Shown here piece by piece: positions 16,059 through 24,291 of a stretch of DNA of 32,922 nucleotides (its first letter is position 1; each line of letters starts with the position of its first letter). The translations under genes were made by a program, and so were the position numbers. The notes beneath the pieces were generated by a model. It was not told the origin of the DNA, searched no databases, and was given only the letters and a program-made list of their open reading frames with translations. This DNA is from Bacteroidia bacterium (GTDB taxonomy: Bacteria; Bacteroidota; Bacteroidia; Bacteroidales; Prolixibacteraceae), in assembly GCA_026391655.1 (NCBI GenBank), contig JAPLDR010000140.1, forward strand, positions 13,596 through 46,517, in the 5' to 3' direction.

Positions 16059-17097
16059 AATTGAGTATTTTTCGGTCAAATTCTTTCCCCGTATTATTTA
16101 AAAAACTTATTTTCAAGGGAATATAATACATATTTTTGCGAATAATTTCAGAAACTGTTCCAAAATCACGGAATCTCACCATATCCTTTTCGGTGGTTAC
16201 TATGATTTTTCTTCCCGACGTAAGTGATTCGAACTTAATAATAATCCGGTCAAGGTCTTTAAGCTTGTATTGGTGATGGTCAGGGAAATTCATCTCATGA
16301 ATATCATGAGATCCATGTTTCAGATAATCTTTTAATGGTGATGGATTTGCAATACCAGTTACCATTAATATAGTCAACCCTTCTACCAGTACGACTGATT
16401 GCGAGGAAACATCAGCCGGAAATACCGGCATTAACGAGCCATATTCAATTTTCGAAAAGTACAGGTTTTGATATGGTTTGATTTCGAGCTCCTTCGTAAT
16501 AATCCTTTCATCAATTGGCTTTAACTCTGCGGGACATTTTGTGACAATTATAATGCTTGCCCTGCTTTTATTTGATGCTGACTCGCGCAAACGGCCATAA
16601 GGTAAAAGAGAATCTTTGGTAATTAAATGGTTGTAGTCAGTCAGAAGAATATTAATCCCCGGAGCAACATACCGATGCTGAAACGCATCATCAAGCAGAA
16701 TAACATCAGGCTTTTGGGGTAAAGTCAGCAATTTTTCAATTCCACGTACGCGATTCGCATCAACAGTTACCGTTAATTCGTTAAATTTCAGTTTGATTTG
16801 CAAAGGTTCATCGCCAACCTGACGTACTTTGGATGTCGTCTCGACAATATAAAATCCCCTGGTTTTTCGTTTGTAACCACGACTTAAGATAGCGACCTTA
16901 AAATTCGGTTTTAACAATCCTGCAATATACTCGGTGTGAGGAGTTTTTCCTGTTCCTCCAGCAGTGATGTTACCAACAGAGATTACCGGAAGGTCAAATT
17001 CACGTGAAGACAGAATCTTAAGATTAAACAACTCATTTCTTAAGCCTGCCACCATGCCATAAAAAAAAGATAATAATTTCAGAAACAGATACTTCAC
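16018..17097 (-). CDS. lpxK: Tetraacyldisaccharide 4'-kinase (lipid A synthesis)
   Basis: LpxK phosphorylates the 4' position of the lipid A disaccharide precursor at the inner membrane. The 359-aa protein begins with a hydrophobic N-terminal helix (YLFLKLLSFFYGMVAGL) that anchors it. The P-loop is GNITAGGTGKTP at 42-53 (Lys51). The conserved ILSRGYKRKTRG, VGDEPLQI and LDDAFQHR motifs follow, and DYNHLITKDSLLPYGRLRE gives the LPxGxLRE signature of the family. It overlaps the downstream PNP gene, and sppA lies 112 bp upstream past a terminator. The sppA-lpxK-PNP order is one I recall as common in Bacteroidota. Its presence shows a Gram-negative envelope with lipid A. Confidence 0.96.
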   Translation of the reverse strand: MKYLFLKLLSFFYGMVAGLRNELFNLKILSSREFDLPVISVGNITAGGTGKTPHTEYIAGLLKPNFKVAILSRGYKRKTRGFYIVETTSKVRQVGDEPLQIKLKFNELTVTVDANRVRGIEKLLTLPQKPDVILLDDAFQHRYVAPGINILLTDYNHLITKDSLLPYGRLRESASNKSRASIIIVTKCPAELKPIDERIITKELEIKPYQNLYFSKIEYGSLMPVFPADVSSQSVVLVEGLTILMVTGIANPSPLKDYLKHGSHDIHEMNFPDHHQYKLKDLDRIIIKFESLTSGRKIIVTTEKDMVRFRDFGTVSEIIRKNMYYIPLKISFLNNTGKEFDRKILNYVKENKRNFKLYS

Positions 17098-17161
17098 CTT
17101 GTATTATTATATGATAATCAAATTTCCATTGCGGTGGTAAGTTACAATAATCATTGATTAA

Positions 17162-17191
17162 ATAATTGAGGATCCGAATATCCTCAATTAT
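17162..17191 (-). terminator. Terminator hairpin after sppA
   Basis: A perfect 12-bp stem, with AATTGAGGAT in one arm and ATCCTCAATT in the other, encloses a 6-nt loop (CCGAAT). It starts 18 bp after the sppA stop codon on the minus strand. T-richness beyond it is modest. It would separate sppA transcription from lpxK. Confidence 0.65.
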
Positions 17192-17209
17192 AAAACAGAA
17201 TGCCTGTAT

Positions 17210-18847
17210 CTAATTAATTTCAAGGTTATAAGGCATTCTGGCATAGATGCCGTTAGCACGTGCTTCGCGTGAAAAGTTTTCCCATAAATGGTACGACTCC
17301 CCTAGTTTTGATTGCAAAACACTGTTTTGCATCTTTGTAGAGAAGCTTTTCATGAGCTCTTCGAATGTATCTTTTTGTCTTGGCAACTCCTTAATTCTGT
17401 AATGTTTTATCCCGGCTTTTGAAGCAGCAAGCTTTACAGCATCGTTAAGACCACCAAATTCATCAACCAATCCATTTAATTTTCCATTTTCTCCGCTCCA
17501 TACGCGCCCTTGTCCGATCGAATCGATAAAGGTGGTCGATTTTTTACGGCCGTCGGCCACATGAGAGATAAAAGTCTCGTAAGTTGACTCGACATAGTTT
17601 TGCATCAGATTCACCTCAAATGGGGTCATTTTGCGCGTAATCGATGGCATATCAGAGTGTTCGTTAGTCGAAACATTGTCGAATGTAATCCCAATTTTAT
17701 CAGAAAGTAATCCGCTCAGATTCGGAATTGTGCCATATACACCAATCGATCCCGTGATGGTGGTTGGGTTTGCCAAAATAGCATCAGCGCCGCAGGCTAT
17801 GTAATACCCTCCGGAAGCCGCATAATCGCCCATCGATACAACAACTGGCTTAACTTTCTGAGCAAGAACAACTTCACGCCAGATAACCTCTGATCCATAG
17901 GCTGATCCACCCGGTGAATTCACCCTGATTACGATAGCTTTTACAGCAGTATCGGTACGAGCCTCGCGTATGCCTTTCGAAACTTCCTTGGAATCAATCT
18001 GATATGCACCATCAGTTCCGCCGTCAATCTCTCCTTCAGCATAAACAATCGCTATTCGGTCTTTCGCCAGTCCTCCGGTCTCAAACGCTTTGGGAACTTT
18101 ATCATATTCGGCTACAGAAACAACAGGAATTTCATCATTCTCGCCAAGATTGGTCAGCTTCCGAAAGTCAGCCAACACCTGATCTTTATACTTTAGATTA
18201 TCGAAAAACTTATATTCCAATGCTTTATTTACTTTTTGAAATGTCATCACCATATCAGCATAGTGATTCAGGCTATCAACCGGAATCTTCCTTCGTTCTG
18301 AAATACCTTTCAAAACATGACTCCAGATACTGTTCAGGTAAACACTGGTTTGTTCACGACTGGCATCACTCATTTTATCAAATAAGTAGGGCTCAACTGC
18401 TGATTTGAACTTGTTATTTTTCCCGCGAATTACCTGCATTTCGATCCCAAATTTATCAAACGCCTTTTTAAAGAAAGTATGCTCGGCATTCAATCCGCGG
18501 AAATCGAACATCCCCATCGGATTCAAAATCAAGCTATCTGATACTGTTGCCAGATAATAAGCCTTTTGTGAAATCATATCGGCATAGGTATAGATGAACT
18601 TTCCCGACATTTTGAAATCAATCAGCGCATTTCGGATCTCCTCAACGGTAGCATAACCAGCATCAATATCAGATAATTCCAGAAAAACGCCCTTAATCCG
18701 GTCATCGGTTTTTGCTTTTTCAATACAACTTAGAATCTGGTTCAATCCTGTTGGAGCAGTTTGTTTAAAAATCGGAAATTCAAGGTCTTCGAACGGGTTG
18801 TTCGATTTACGCTCAACAATCCGGCCATCAAGCTTTAGCAAAAGCAA
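17210..18847 (-). CDS. sppA: Signal peptide peptidase SppA, catalytic body (out of frame with its membrane anchor)
   Basis: Serine protease that degrades leftover signal peptides in the membrane. The open frame gives 545 aa from a TTG at 18847. Both tandem S49 peptidase domains are present: catalytic Lys148 in FKSAVEPY of the first, and Ser345 in DYAASGGYYIACGAD of the second, 197 residues apart as expected. The RVNSPGGSAYGSE loop and GSIGVYG segment are intact. The frame begins abruptly at LLLKLDGRIVERK, a point normally preceded by a membrane helix and a short linker. That helix is encoded just upstream but in another frame, so the gene as sequenced is broken, or the enzyme starts internally without an anchor, or there is a sequence error. 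Full length from 18951 would be about 580 residues, the usual size. Confidence 0.88.
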   Translation of the reverse strand: MLLLKLDGRIVERKSNNPFEDLEFPIFKQTAPTGLNQILSCIEKAKTDDRIKGVFLELSDIDAGYATVEEIRNALIDFKMSGKFIYTYADMISQKAYYLATVSDSLILNPMGMFDFRGLNAEHTFFKKAFDKFGIEMQVIRGKNNKFKSAVEPYLFDKMSDASREQTSVYLNSIWSHVLKGISERRKIPVDSLNHYADMVMTFQKVNKALEYKFFDNLKYKDQVLADFRKLTNLGENDEIPVVSVAEYDKVPKAFETGGLAKDRIAIVYAEGEIDGGTDGAYQIDSKEVSKGIREARTDTAVKAIVIRVNSPGGSAYGSEVIWREVVLAQKVKPVVVSMGDYAASGGYYIACGADAILANPTTITGSIGVYGTIPNLSGLLSDKIGITFDNVSTNEHSDMPSITRKMTPFEVNLMQNYVESTYETFISHVADGRKKSTTFIDSIGQGRVWSGENGKLNGLVDEFGGLNDAVKLAASKAGIKHYRIKELPRQKDTFEELMKSFSTKMQNSVLQSKLGESYHLWENFSREARANGIYARMPYNLEIN

Positions 18848-18951
18848 TGATTAACAGCTGAAATCATTCCCACGATGACTACAATCAGAAGGAATGAGGC
18901 AATGATAATGGCAAGTAGTGAAGCAAAAAAGGCCTTCCAGAAGATTTTCAT
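18835..18951 (-). pseudogene. sppA: Detached 5' end of sppA encoding the membrane anchor
   Basis: An ATG at 18951 opens a 38-codon frame starting MKIFWKAFFASLLA with a strongly hydrophobic helix running to VVIVGM, then SAVNHCFC and a TAA at 18835. This is exactly the N-terminal anchor expected for SppA. The catalytic body continues in the -1 frame, overlapping here. The frame change lies between the codons for SAV and the TTG at 18847. A net loss of one base (or 3n+1 bases) relative to an intact gene would explain it; the linker that normally precedes the LLLKLDG strand also seems shortened. Confidence 0.75.
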
Positions 18952-19041
18952 ATATGATTTTTATTTGAGATGTAGATACAATTTTATTGTTTTTGAAATA
19001 TGCTTAATATTGTTGTGATAATTCGTGCAAATTTAAAAATA

Positions 19042-19524
19042 ATGAATGAAGTTTATATTCTTTTAGGTGGTAATCTGGGAGATAAGTCAAAAATATTCGA
19101 AGAAACGAGAAAACTGATTGGTGAAAGAGTCGGATTGGTTATAAAACAGTCATCGGTTTATGTTACCGAACCCTGGGGATTCGAGTCGGAAATTTTCTGG
19201 AATCAGGTTATAATTGCAGAAACCGCACTCAGTCCGCACGAAATTCTGTACCAAACTCAGGCTATCGAGATAACATTGGGACGTGTAAGAAAATCAGCGC
19301 ATTACGAAGCCAGAACGATTGATATTGACCTGCTGTTCTATAACGATTTGGAGTTAAACTCGTCCGATCTCATCTTGCCTCATCCTAAAATTGGAGAAAG
19401 GAAATTTGTATTAATTCCCTTAAACGAAATCGCCCCTGATAAACGCCATCCTGTTACAGGTCTTAGGGTACAGGAAATACTCAAACTGTGCACAGATCAG
19501 CTCAATGTTGAACGAATTGATTAA
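19042..19524 (+). CDS. folK: 2-amino-4-hydroxy-6-hydroxymethyldihydropteridine pyrophosphokinase
   Basis: HPPK transfers pyrophosphate from ATP to hydroxymethyldihydropterin in folate synthesis. The 160-aa protein starts at the ATG at 19042 (MNEVYILLGGNLGDK), the usual family N-terminus; a longer frame from 19000 adds 14 unrelated residues. The signature pterin/ATP region RTIDIDLLFYND is present with both metal-binding Asp residues, as are YVTEPWGF, FWNQVI, LPHPKIGERKFVLIPL and the RVRK motif. It is divergent from sppA (91 bp between starts) and convergent with upp, its stop codon overlapping that of upp. Confidence 0.95.
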   Translation: MNEVYILLGGNLGDKSKIFEETRKLIGERVGLVIKQSSVYVTEPWGFESEIFWNQVIIAETALSPHEILYQTQAIEITLGRVRKSAHYEARTIDIDLLFYNDLELNSSDLILPHPKIGERKFVLIPLNEIAPDKRHPVTGLRVQEILKLCTDQLNVERID

Positions 19525-20204
19525 AAATGATTATGCAGAACACTCTCTTTTGAGTCGATTTTTTCGCCATATGCAAGATCGCCGGCATCACCCAACCCGG
19601 GAACAATATACGATTTTGGTGTCATCTCGGGATCAACTGCTCCAATCCATAGGGTAATGCGGTCGTTCGGAAGCTTCTTCATGACATAGTCAATTCCTTG
19701 TTTACTGGCAATCACCGACACAAGATGAATATGGCTTGGCTCCCCTTTTTCGAGAAGCGCATGGTAAGCAATTTCCATGGACGCGCCCGTAGCCAGCATC
19801 GGATCACACATAATAACCACCTTATTATCAAGAAGTGGCGATGCAATATATTCAAACTCGATGTGAAAATCGCCGTTAGGGTCGTATTTCCGGTATGCAG
19901 AAATAAAACAGTTTTCCGCTTTATCGAAGTAGTTTAACAGACCTTGATGCAGAGGAAGACCCGCTCGAAGAATTGTTGCTAAAACAGGTTGCTGCTCAAG
20001 TACAGGAATTTTTGCAACCCCAAGCGGAGTGGTAATTTCCCTGGTTTTGTAAACAAGTTTTTTGCTGATTTCGTAAGCAAATATCTCGCCTACACGTTCA
20101 AGGTTTCTTCTGAATCGCAGTGAATCTTTCTGGATTACTTCGTCCCTGATTTCAGAAATGAATTGGTGGAGTAAGGAGTTGTTTTCGCCTAATAGGTTTA
20201 TCAT
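19521..20204 (-). CDS. upp: Uracil phosphoribosyltransferase
   Basis: Converts uracil and PRPP to UMP in pyrimidine salvage. I use the ATG at 20204 (MINLLGENNSLLHQF, 227 aa); the longer frame from 20258 would run into radC. The PRPP loop is VVIMCDPMLATGASM and the uracil-binding C-terminus YIVPGLGDAGDLAYGEK, both diagnostic. ILRAGLPLHQGL is the conserved upstream loop. radC ends 31 bp upstream on the same strand, so the two may share a transcript. The C-terminus extends a little past the usual end (KIDSKESVLHNHF). Confidence 0.95.
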   Translation of the reverse strand: MINLLGENNSLLHQFISEIRDEVIQKDSLRFRRNLERVGEIFAYEISKKLVYKTREITTPLGVAKIPVLEQQPVLATILRAGLPLHQGLLNYFDKAENCFISAYRKYDPNGDFHIEFEYIASPLLDNKVVIMCDPMLATGASMEIAYHALLEKGEPSHIHLVSVIASKQGIDYVMKKLPNDRITLWIGAVDPEMTPKSYIVPGLGDAGDLAYGEKIDSKESVLHNHF

Positions 20205-20235
20205 GAAAGATTTTTGTCCAAAAATAAAAAATATA

Positions 20236-20931
20236 TCACAACAAACCTTCGTCTGCAAAGCTAAAAAATCCTCCTTGCGTAATAATCAGGTGGTCAAGCA
20301 ATGGAATATCCATAATGGCGGCAGCATCCTTTAACTGTCGCGTGATCTTGCAGTCTGCATCGCTGGCCTCCAGATTTCCGGACGGGTGATTGTGGGCAAA
20401 GATCAGAGAGGTGGTATGTTTTTCGAGCGCCATTTTTAACACAAGGCGGACATCAATCACAGTGCCTGTCATACCACCTTGACTAAGTCGCTGTTTATCA
20501 ATTATTTTGTTTTGCCGATTCAAAAAAAGAACCCAGAATTCCTCATGTTGAATATCGCCAATTAGCGGACGAAGATAACGCGCTACATCGCTACTACCGG
20601 TAATCTTATCCATCTCCAATGCTGAAGAATGGTTTCTGCGGCGACCAAGCTCCATTGCCGCAATAATCGAGATCGCTTTTGCCTCACCAATCCCTTTAAA
20701 CTTTTTCAGATCCTCGACATTGAGTTTGCCAAGTTCGTTCAGATTATTCTTCACGTTCTCCATTATCCGGCGCGAAAGCTCGACAGCTGTCTCCTCTGAA
20801 TTTCCTGATCCGATCAGGATGGCAACCAATTCGGCATCCGAAAGTGAAGCCATCCCACGGTACAAAAGTTTTTCACGAGGGCGGTCTTCAAGCGCCCAAT
20901 TCTTGATATTTAATTTGCGATACTCTTCCAT
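20236..20931 (-). CDS. radC: RadC family JAB/MPN-domain protein
   Basis: A 231-aa RadC-type protein. Residues about 20-100 contain a UPF0758-type helix-hairpin-helix segment (LKKFKGIGEAKAISIIAAMELGRR). The C-terminal JAB1/MPN-like metalloprotease fold has the JAMM residues His180, His182 and Asp193 in FAHNHPSGNLEASDAD, so the metal site is intact. Historical links to recombination repair are not well supported; the true role is unclear. A rho-independent terminator lies just upstream after rpsT, so radC starts a new unit, possibly with upp. Length is normal. Confidence 0.95.
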   Translation of the reverse strand: MEEYRKLNIKNWALEDRPREKLLYRGMASLSDAELVAILIGSGNSEETAVELSRRIMENVKNNLNELGKLNVEDLKKFKGIGEAKAISIIAAMELGRRRNHSSALEMDKITGSSDVARYLRPLIGDIQHEEFWVLFLNRQNKIIDKQRLSQGGMTGTVIDVRLVLKMALEKHTTSLIFAHNHPSGNLEASDADCKITRQLKDAAAIMDIPLLDHLIITQGGFFSFADEGLL

Positions 20932-20993
20932 TTCAAGTTGAGGTATTAATTGTCAGGTACTTTAACAAATATACCAAAAAAAATGGAGAATAA

Positions 20994-21024
20994 CAAAAAA
21001 AGCCCACCCCTTGTAGGATGAGCT
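20994..21024 (-). terminator. Rho-independent terminator of the rpsT transcript
   Basis: On the minus strand AGCTCATCC (21024-21016) pairs with GGGTGGGCT (21009-21001), a 9-bp stem with two G-U pairs, followed at once by a run of seven T. It begins about 26 bp after the rpsT stop. This is the clearest classical terminator in the window. Confidence 0.85.
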
Positions 21025-21049
21025 TCTGAAATTATTTCAGTTCTGACAA

Positions 21050-21301
21050 TTACAGGCTGTTAACGTGTAAGGCCAGGCTTGATTTCAGGTTTGACGCCTT
21101 GTTGTTGTGAATAACATTCTGCTTGGCAAGTTTGTCGAGCATGGTAGTTATTTTGGGCAAAAGCTCAGCAGCAGCTACCTTATCAGTAGTTTCACGTAGT
21201 AAACGAACCGCATTACGGGCTGTTTTTGAATAATACTTGTTGTGCAGACGACGAACTTCACTCTGCTTAGCTCTTTTAATAGCCGATTTATGATTTGCCA
21301 T
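21050..21301 (-). CDS. rpsT: 30S ribosomal protein S20
   Basis: Ribosomal protein S20, 83 aa, which binds 16S rRNA early in small-subunit assembly. The N-terminus [21 protein letters not shown] is diagnostic, here shown by ANHKSA and KRAKQ. The C-terminus has the conserved [15 protein letters not shown] helix. Start ATG at 21301 lies 31 bp after the end of a tRNA-Glu gene on the same strand, and a strong terminator follows the stop, so tRNA-Glu and rpsT may be cotranscribed. Confidence 0.97.
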   Translation of the reverse strand: MANHKSAIKRAKQSEVRRLHNKYYSKTARNAVRLLRETTDKVAAAELLPKITTMLDKLAKQNVIHNNKASNLKSSLALHVNSL

Positions 21302-21332
21302 TTTTTATAAAATTTCTTGTTCAAATATTCTG

Positions 21333-21404
21333 TAGTCTGTAGGGGATTCGAACCCCTATGGCAAGAATGAAAATCTTGAATCCTAACCCTTAGATGAACA
21401 GACC
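21333..21404 (-). tRNA. tRNA-Glu (anticodon TTC), no encoded CCA
   Basis: A 72-nt cloverleaf on the minus strand: acceptor GGTCTGT with ACAGACT (first pair G-U), anticodon arm CAAGA-TTTTCAT-TCTTG giving anticodon TTC, and T-arm AGGGG-TTCGAAT-CCCCT. Discriminator A is followed by CAG, so CCA must be added after transcription. It precedes rpsT. Confidence 0.95.
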
Positions 21405-21500
21405 ATCGCAATAACATCCCCATTGATTGGGGTCGTAAAAGTAATACATTTTTTTAAATAGGCCACTACTCCAATTTTTTATATTGAAAAAGTAGCAAAT

Positions 21501-21575
21501 TGGTAGTCTGTAGGGGATTCGAACCCCTATGGCAAGAATGAAAATCTTGAATCCTAACCCTTAGATGAACAGACC
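21501..21575 (-). tRNA. tRNA-Glu (anticodon TTC), second copy with encoded CCA
   Basis: The 72-nt body (21504-21575) is identical to the copy at 21333-21404. Here the discriminator A is followed by CCA (21503-21501), so the 3' end is encoded. It lies 96 bp upstream of the first copy and is preceded by a 24-nt duplicated 5' fragment. Confidence 0.95.
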
Positions 21576-21578
21576 ATC

Positions 21579-21604
21579 TCCTAACCCTTAGATGAACAGA
21601 CCAT
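21579..21604 (-). repeat. Truncated tRNA-Glu 5' fragment (tandem duplication)
   Basis: Positions 21579-21602 repeat exactly nucleotides 1-24 of the tRNA-Glu (acceptor 5' strand and D-arm), with two further shared bases upstream, giving a 26-nt direct repeat at 21552-21577 and 21579-21604. It ends immediately before the full tRNA. Slippage or unequal exchange between tRNA copies could make it. Confidence 0.85.
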
Positions 21605-22213
21605 TAACAAATCAAAATTTTCAAGTCAGCCTATCCGGCATATTCGAAAAATTTGAAATACCAAACCTGAATTTGAAGCTTATTGCCCCTCCATTTTTGG
21701 CGTTGCAAAGAAAAGAACTATTTTTTGAAATGACAAGGTCGGAATAAAAAAAAACAGATAATTAAAAATCAGCATAATATATTGATTTTGAGGAAGTAAA
21801 ATTGAATTAATTGTCAACTATGTCGGAGAATCCGGTTTCCCTGAATTTTTATGGTAAAATTAAGTTCGATTAATTGTTGATTTATCCATTTTGAAATGGT
21901 GAAAGGTGACATATCAGGTTAATCAGATTGATACATCGATCGGGTTGATTGTTGCCTACACTGACAAAAGGCTAAAACCGGGAGAACAATGAATATGGCT
22001 ATATGAAACAATGGCCATCCCGCAAACCGGAACGGCCATTTTCAAATTCTATGACGAAATGTAGGGATAAGAGCAACTGACAATTAGCTATTGTAAACTG
22101 GCTAATTGAAACTGCGAAATAACTTTCTTAGATCACTCTCAGAAGACTGCCAGTTGCAGGCTGCCAGTCGACAGCCACTAAACTATTCGTAATTAATAAT
22201 TTACAATTCGAAA
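21605..22213. other. 609-bp gene-free stretch
   Basis: No credible gene on either strand. Visible items: the likely promoter area of the tRNA-Glu genes at the left end; an inverted repeat AATGGCC (22010-22016) with GGCCATT (22034-22040) followed by TTC; a degenerate CTGGCA-type repeat pair at 22071-22112 and 22147-22178; and AT-rich wording (ATTCGTAATTAATAATTTAC) at about 22184-22203. A 20-odd-codon frame around 22000-22057 is too short to support. Confidence 0.6.
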
Positions 22214-24285
22214 TTAGTCCTCCTGTGCAGCTACCAGAATCTCCATGATCTTCTTTCCAGCAGAAGCAACAGAAGTTCCGGGGCCGAAGATAGCGACAAC
22301 ACCTGCATCGTATAGGAACTGATAATCCTGTGCCGGAATAACCCCGCCAGCAATTACCATAATATCTTCACGACCAAGCTTTTTCAACTCTTCCAAAACT
22401 GCCGGAATAAGCGTTTTGTGTCCGGCGGCAAGAGATGAAACACCCAATACATGCACGTCGTTTTCGACAGCTTGTTTGGCAGCTTCGGCAGGAGTCTGGA
22501 ACAATGGTCCCATATCGACATCGAAACCAAGGTCGGCATAACCTGTGGCGACAACTTTAGCTCCGCGGTCGTGTCCGTCCTGACCCATTTTCGCGATCAT
22601 AATACGTGGTTGACGACCCTCTTTTTCTGAAAATTGATTGACAAGTTTGACCGCTTGTTCAAAATCTTTGTCATTTTTAGCTTCTGATGAGTACACGCCT
22701 GATATTGTTCTAATAGTTGCTTTATAACGTCCTGCAATTTTCTCACACGCACTTGAAATTTCACCAAGTGAAGCTCTTCTCTGAGCGGCAATAATGGCCA
22801 GTTCGAGTAAATTACCTTCACCGGTTTTGGCACATTCCGTAATCGCTTCAAGCGCTTCAATTACTTCAGCTTCATTACGTTCAGCGCGAAGTTTCTTCAA
22901 TCTTTCGATCTGCGACAGACGGACAGCCGTATTGTCAATATCGAGAATGTCAATCGGATCCTCTTTTTCGAGGCGATATTTGTTTACCCCGATAATGGCC
23001 TGTGTACCAGAATCGATACGACCTTGAGTACGTGCTGCAGCCTCTTCAATTCGCATCTTCGGTACACCGGTTTCGATTGCCTTAGACATGCCACCCAACT
23101 TTTCAACCTCTTCGATCAGTGCCCAGGCTTTTTCAACAAGGTCGTTGGTTAAAGACTCGACATAATAGGAACCCGCCCATGGATCAAGCGAACGACACAC
23201 TTCGGTCTCCTGCTGGATATAAAGCTGAGTATTACGGGCAATACGCGCCGAAAACTCAGTTGGAAGGGCAATTGCCTCAGATCCTGTTCGGTCAACGACC
23301 AGCCCGAAGTTTGTGAGTGCGTACGAAGCGCCATTGATTTGGCACTCTTTGGATTAAACTGTTTAACCATTTTAGCCCAAATCATCCTCGCTGCACGCAT
23401 TTTGGCAATCTCCATAAAATGGTTCATCCCAACCGCCCAAAAGAACGACAATCGCGGTGCAAAAGCATCGATGCTCAATCCTGCTTTGATTCCGGTACGA
23501 ATATAATCCAAACCATCAGCAAGTGTATAAGCCATTTCGATATCTGCGGTAGCACCTGCTTCCTGCATGTGATAACCCGAAATTGAAATGGAGTTAAATT
23601 TAGGCATATATTTCGAGGTGTACTCAAAAATATCGGCAATGATTTTCATGGAAAATTCCGGAGGATAAATATACGTATTTCGTACCATGAACTCTTTCAG
23701 AATATCGTTCTGAATGGTACCTGCAAGTTCTTCCAATTTTGCACCTTGTTCCAACGCGGTAACAATGTAGAAGGCCAAAACAGGCAATACTGCACCATTC
23801 ATCGTCATCGAAACAGACATTTTATTCAATGGGATATTGTCGAAAAGAATCTTCATATCCAGAATTGAATCGATGGCCACACCAGCCTTCCCAACATCAC
23901 CTACCACACGTGGGTGATCGGAGTCGTAACCTCGGTGCGTTGCCAGGTCAAATGCGACTGAAAGCCCTTTCTGACCGGCAGCAAGGTTGCGGCGATAGAA
24001 GGCATTTGATTCTTCAGCAGTAGAAAATCCTGCATACTGACGAATGGTCCAGGGCCGGGTAGCAAACATCGTTGAATAAGGTCCGCGAAGGAAGGGAGCA
24101 ATACCTGCCGCATAATTCAAATGCTCAAGTCCTTCGAGATCCTCTTTGGTGTAGACACTTTTTACTGGAATTAATTCCGGAGTCATCCAGATTTTATCAT
24201 TCCCATTTTTCTTTTCCCATTCCTTTGCCGAACAGCAAGGTTTTGGGGACTTTTTGATATTTATTTCTTTAAAATCAGGCTTCAT
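22214..24285 (-). pseudogene. mutB: Methylmalonyl-CoA mutase large subunit, with internal deletion and frameshift
   Basis: The B12-dependent enzyme interconverting succinyl-CoA and (R)-methylmalonyl-CoA. The 5' frame gives residues 1-335 with the substrate residues Tyr84 (TIRQY) and His239 ([10 protein letters not shown]), offset by five from the P. shermanii numbering. It ends in [10 protein letters not shown], after which the family sequence should continue PFNN...HTNALD. Instead two bases follow and the text resumes at [16 protein letters not shown] in another frame, running to the cobalamin domain (GQDGHDRG, then SSLAAGH) and the normal C-terminus at 22214. About 29 codons (about 85 bp) are missing at 23279-23280; with them restored the protein would be about 718 aa, the usual length. 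The lost block is barrel sequence, so the encoded product should be inactive unless this is an assembly error. The start lies 6 bp after mutA. Confidence 0.9.
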
Positions 24286-24291
24286 AATTGA

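Noticed and set aside
16996-17011. Possible parS site (core TTCACGTGAA)
   Set aside because: Only 10 of 16 positions match the parS consensus, it lies inside conserved lpxK coding sequence about 6.5 kb from parAB, and the outer bases disagree.
18835-18850. Programmed -1 frameshift in sppA
   Set aside because: No X-XXY-YYZ slippery heptamer or following pseudoknot is visible; TTT TGC does not re-pair well in the -1 frame. A deletion or sequence error is simpler.
21988-22057. Short frame ending ...TGTAIFKFYDEM before a stop
   Set aside because: About 20 codons, no start context or recognisable family; probably chance or an unidentifiable relic.
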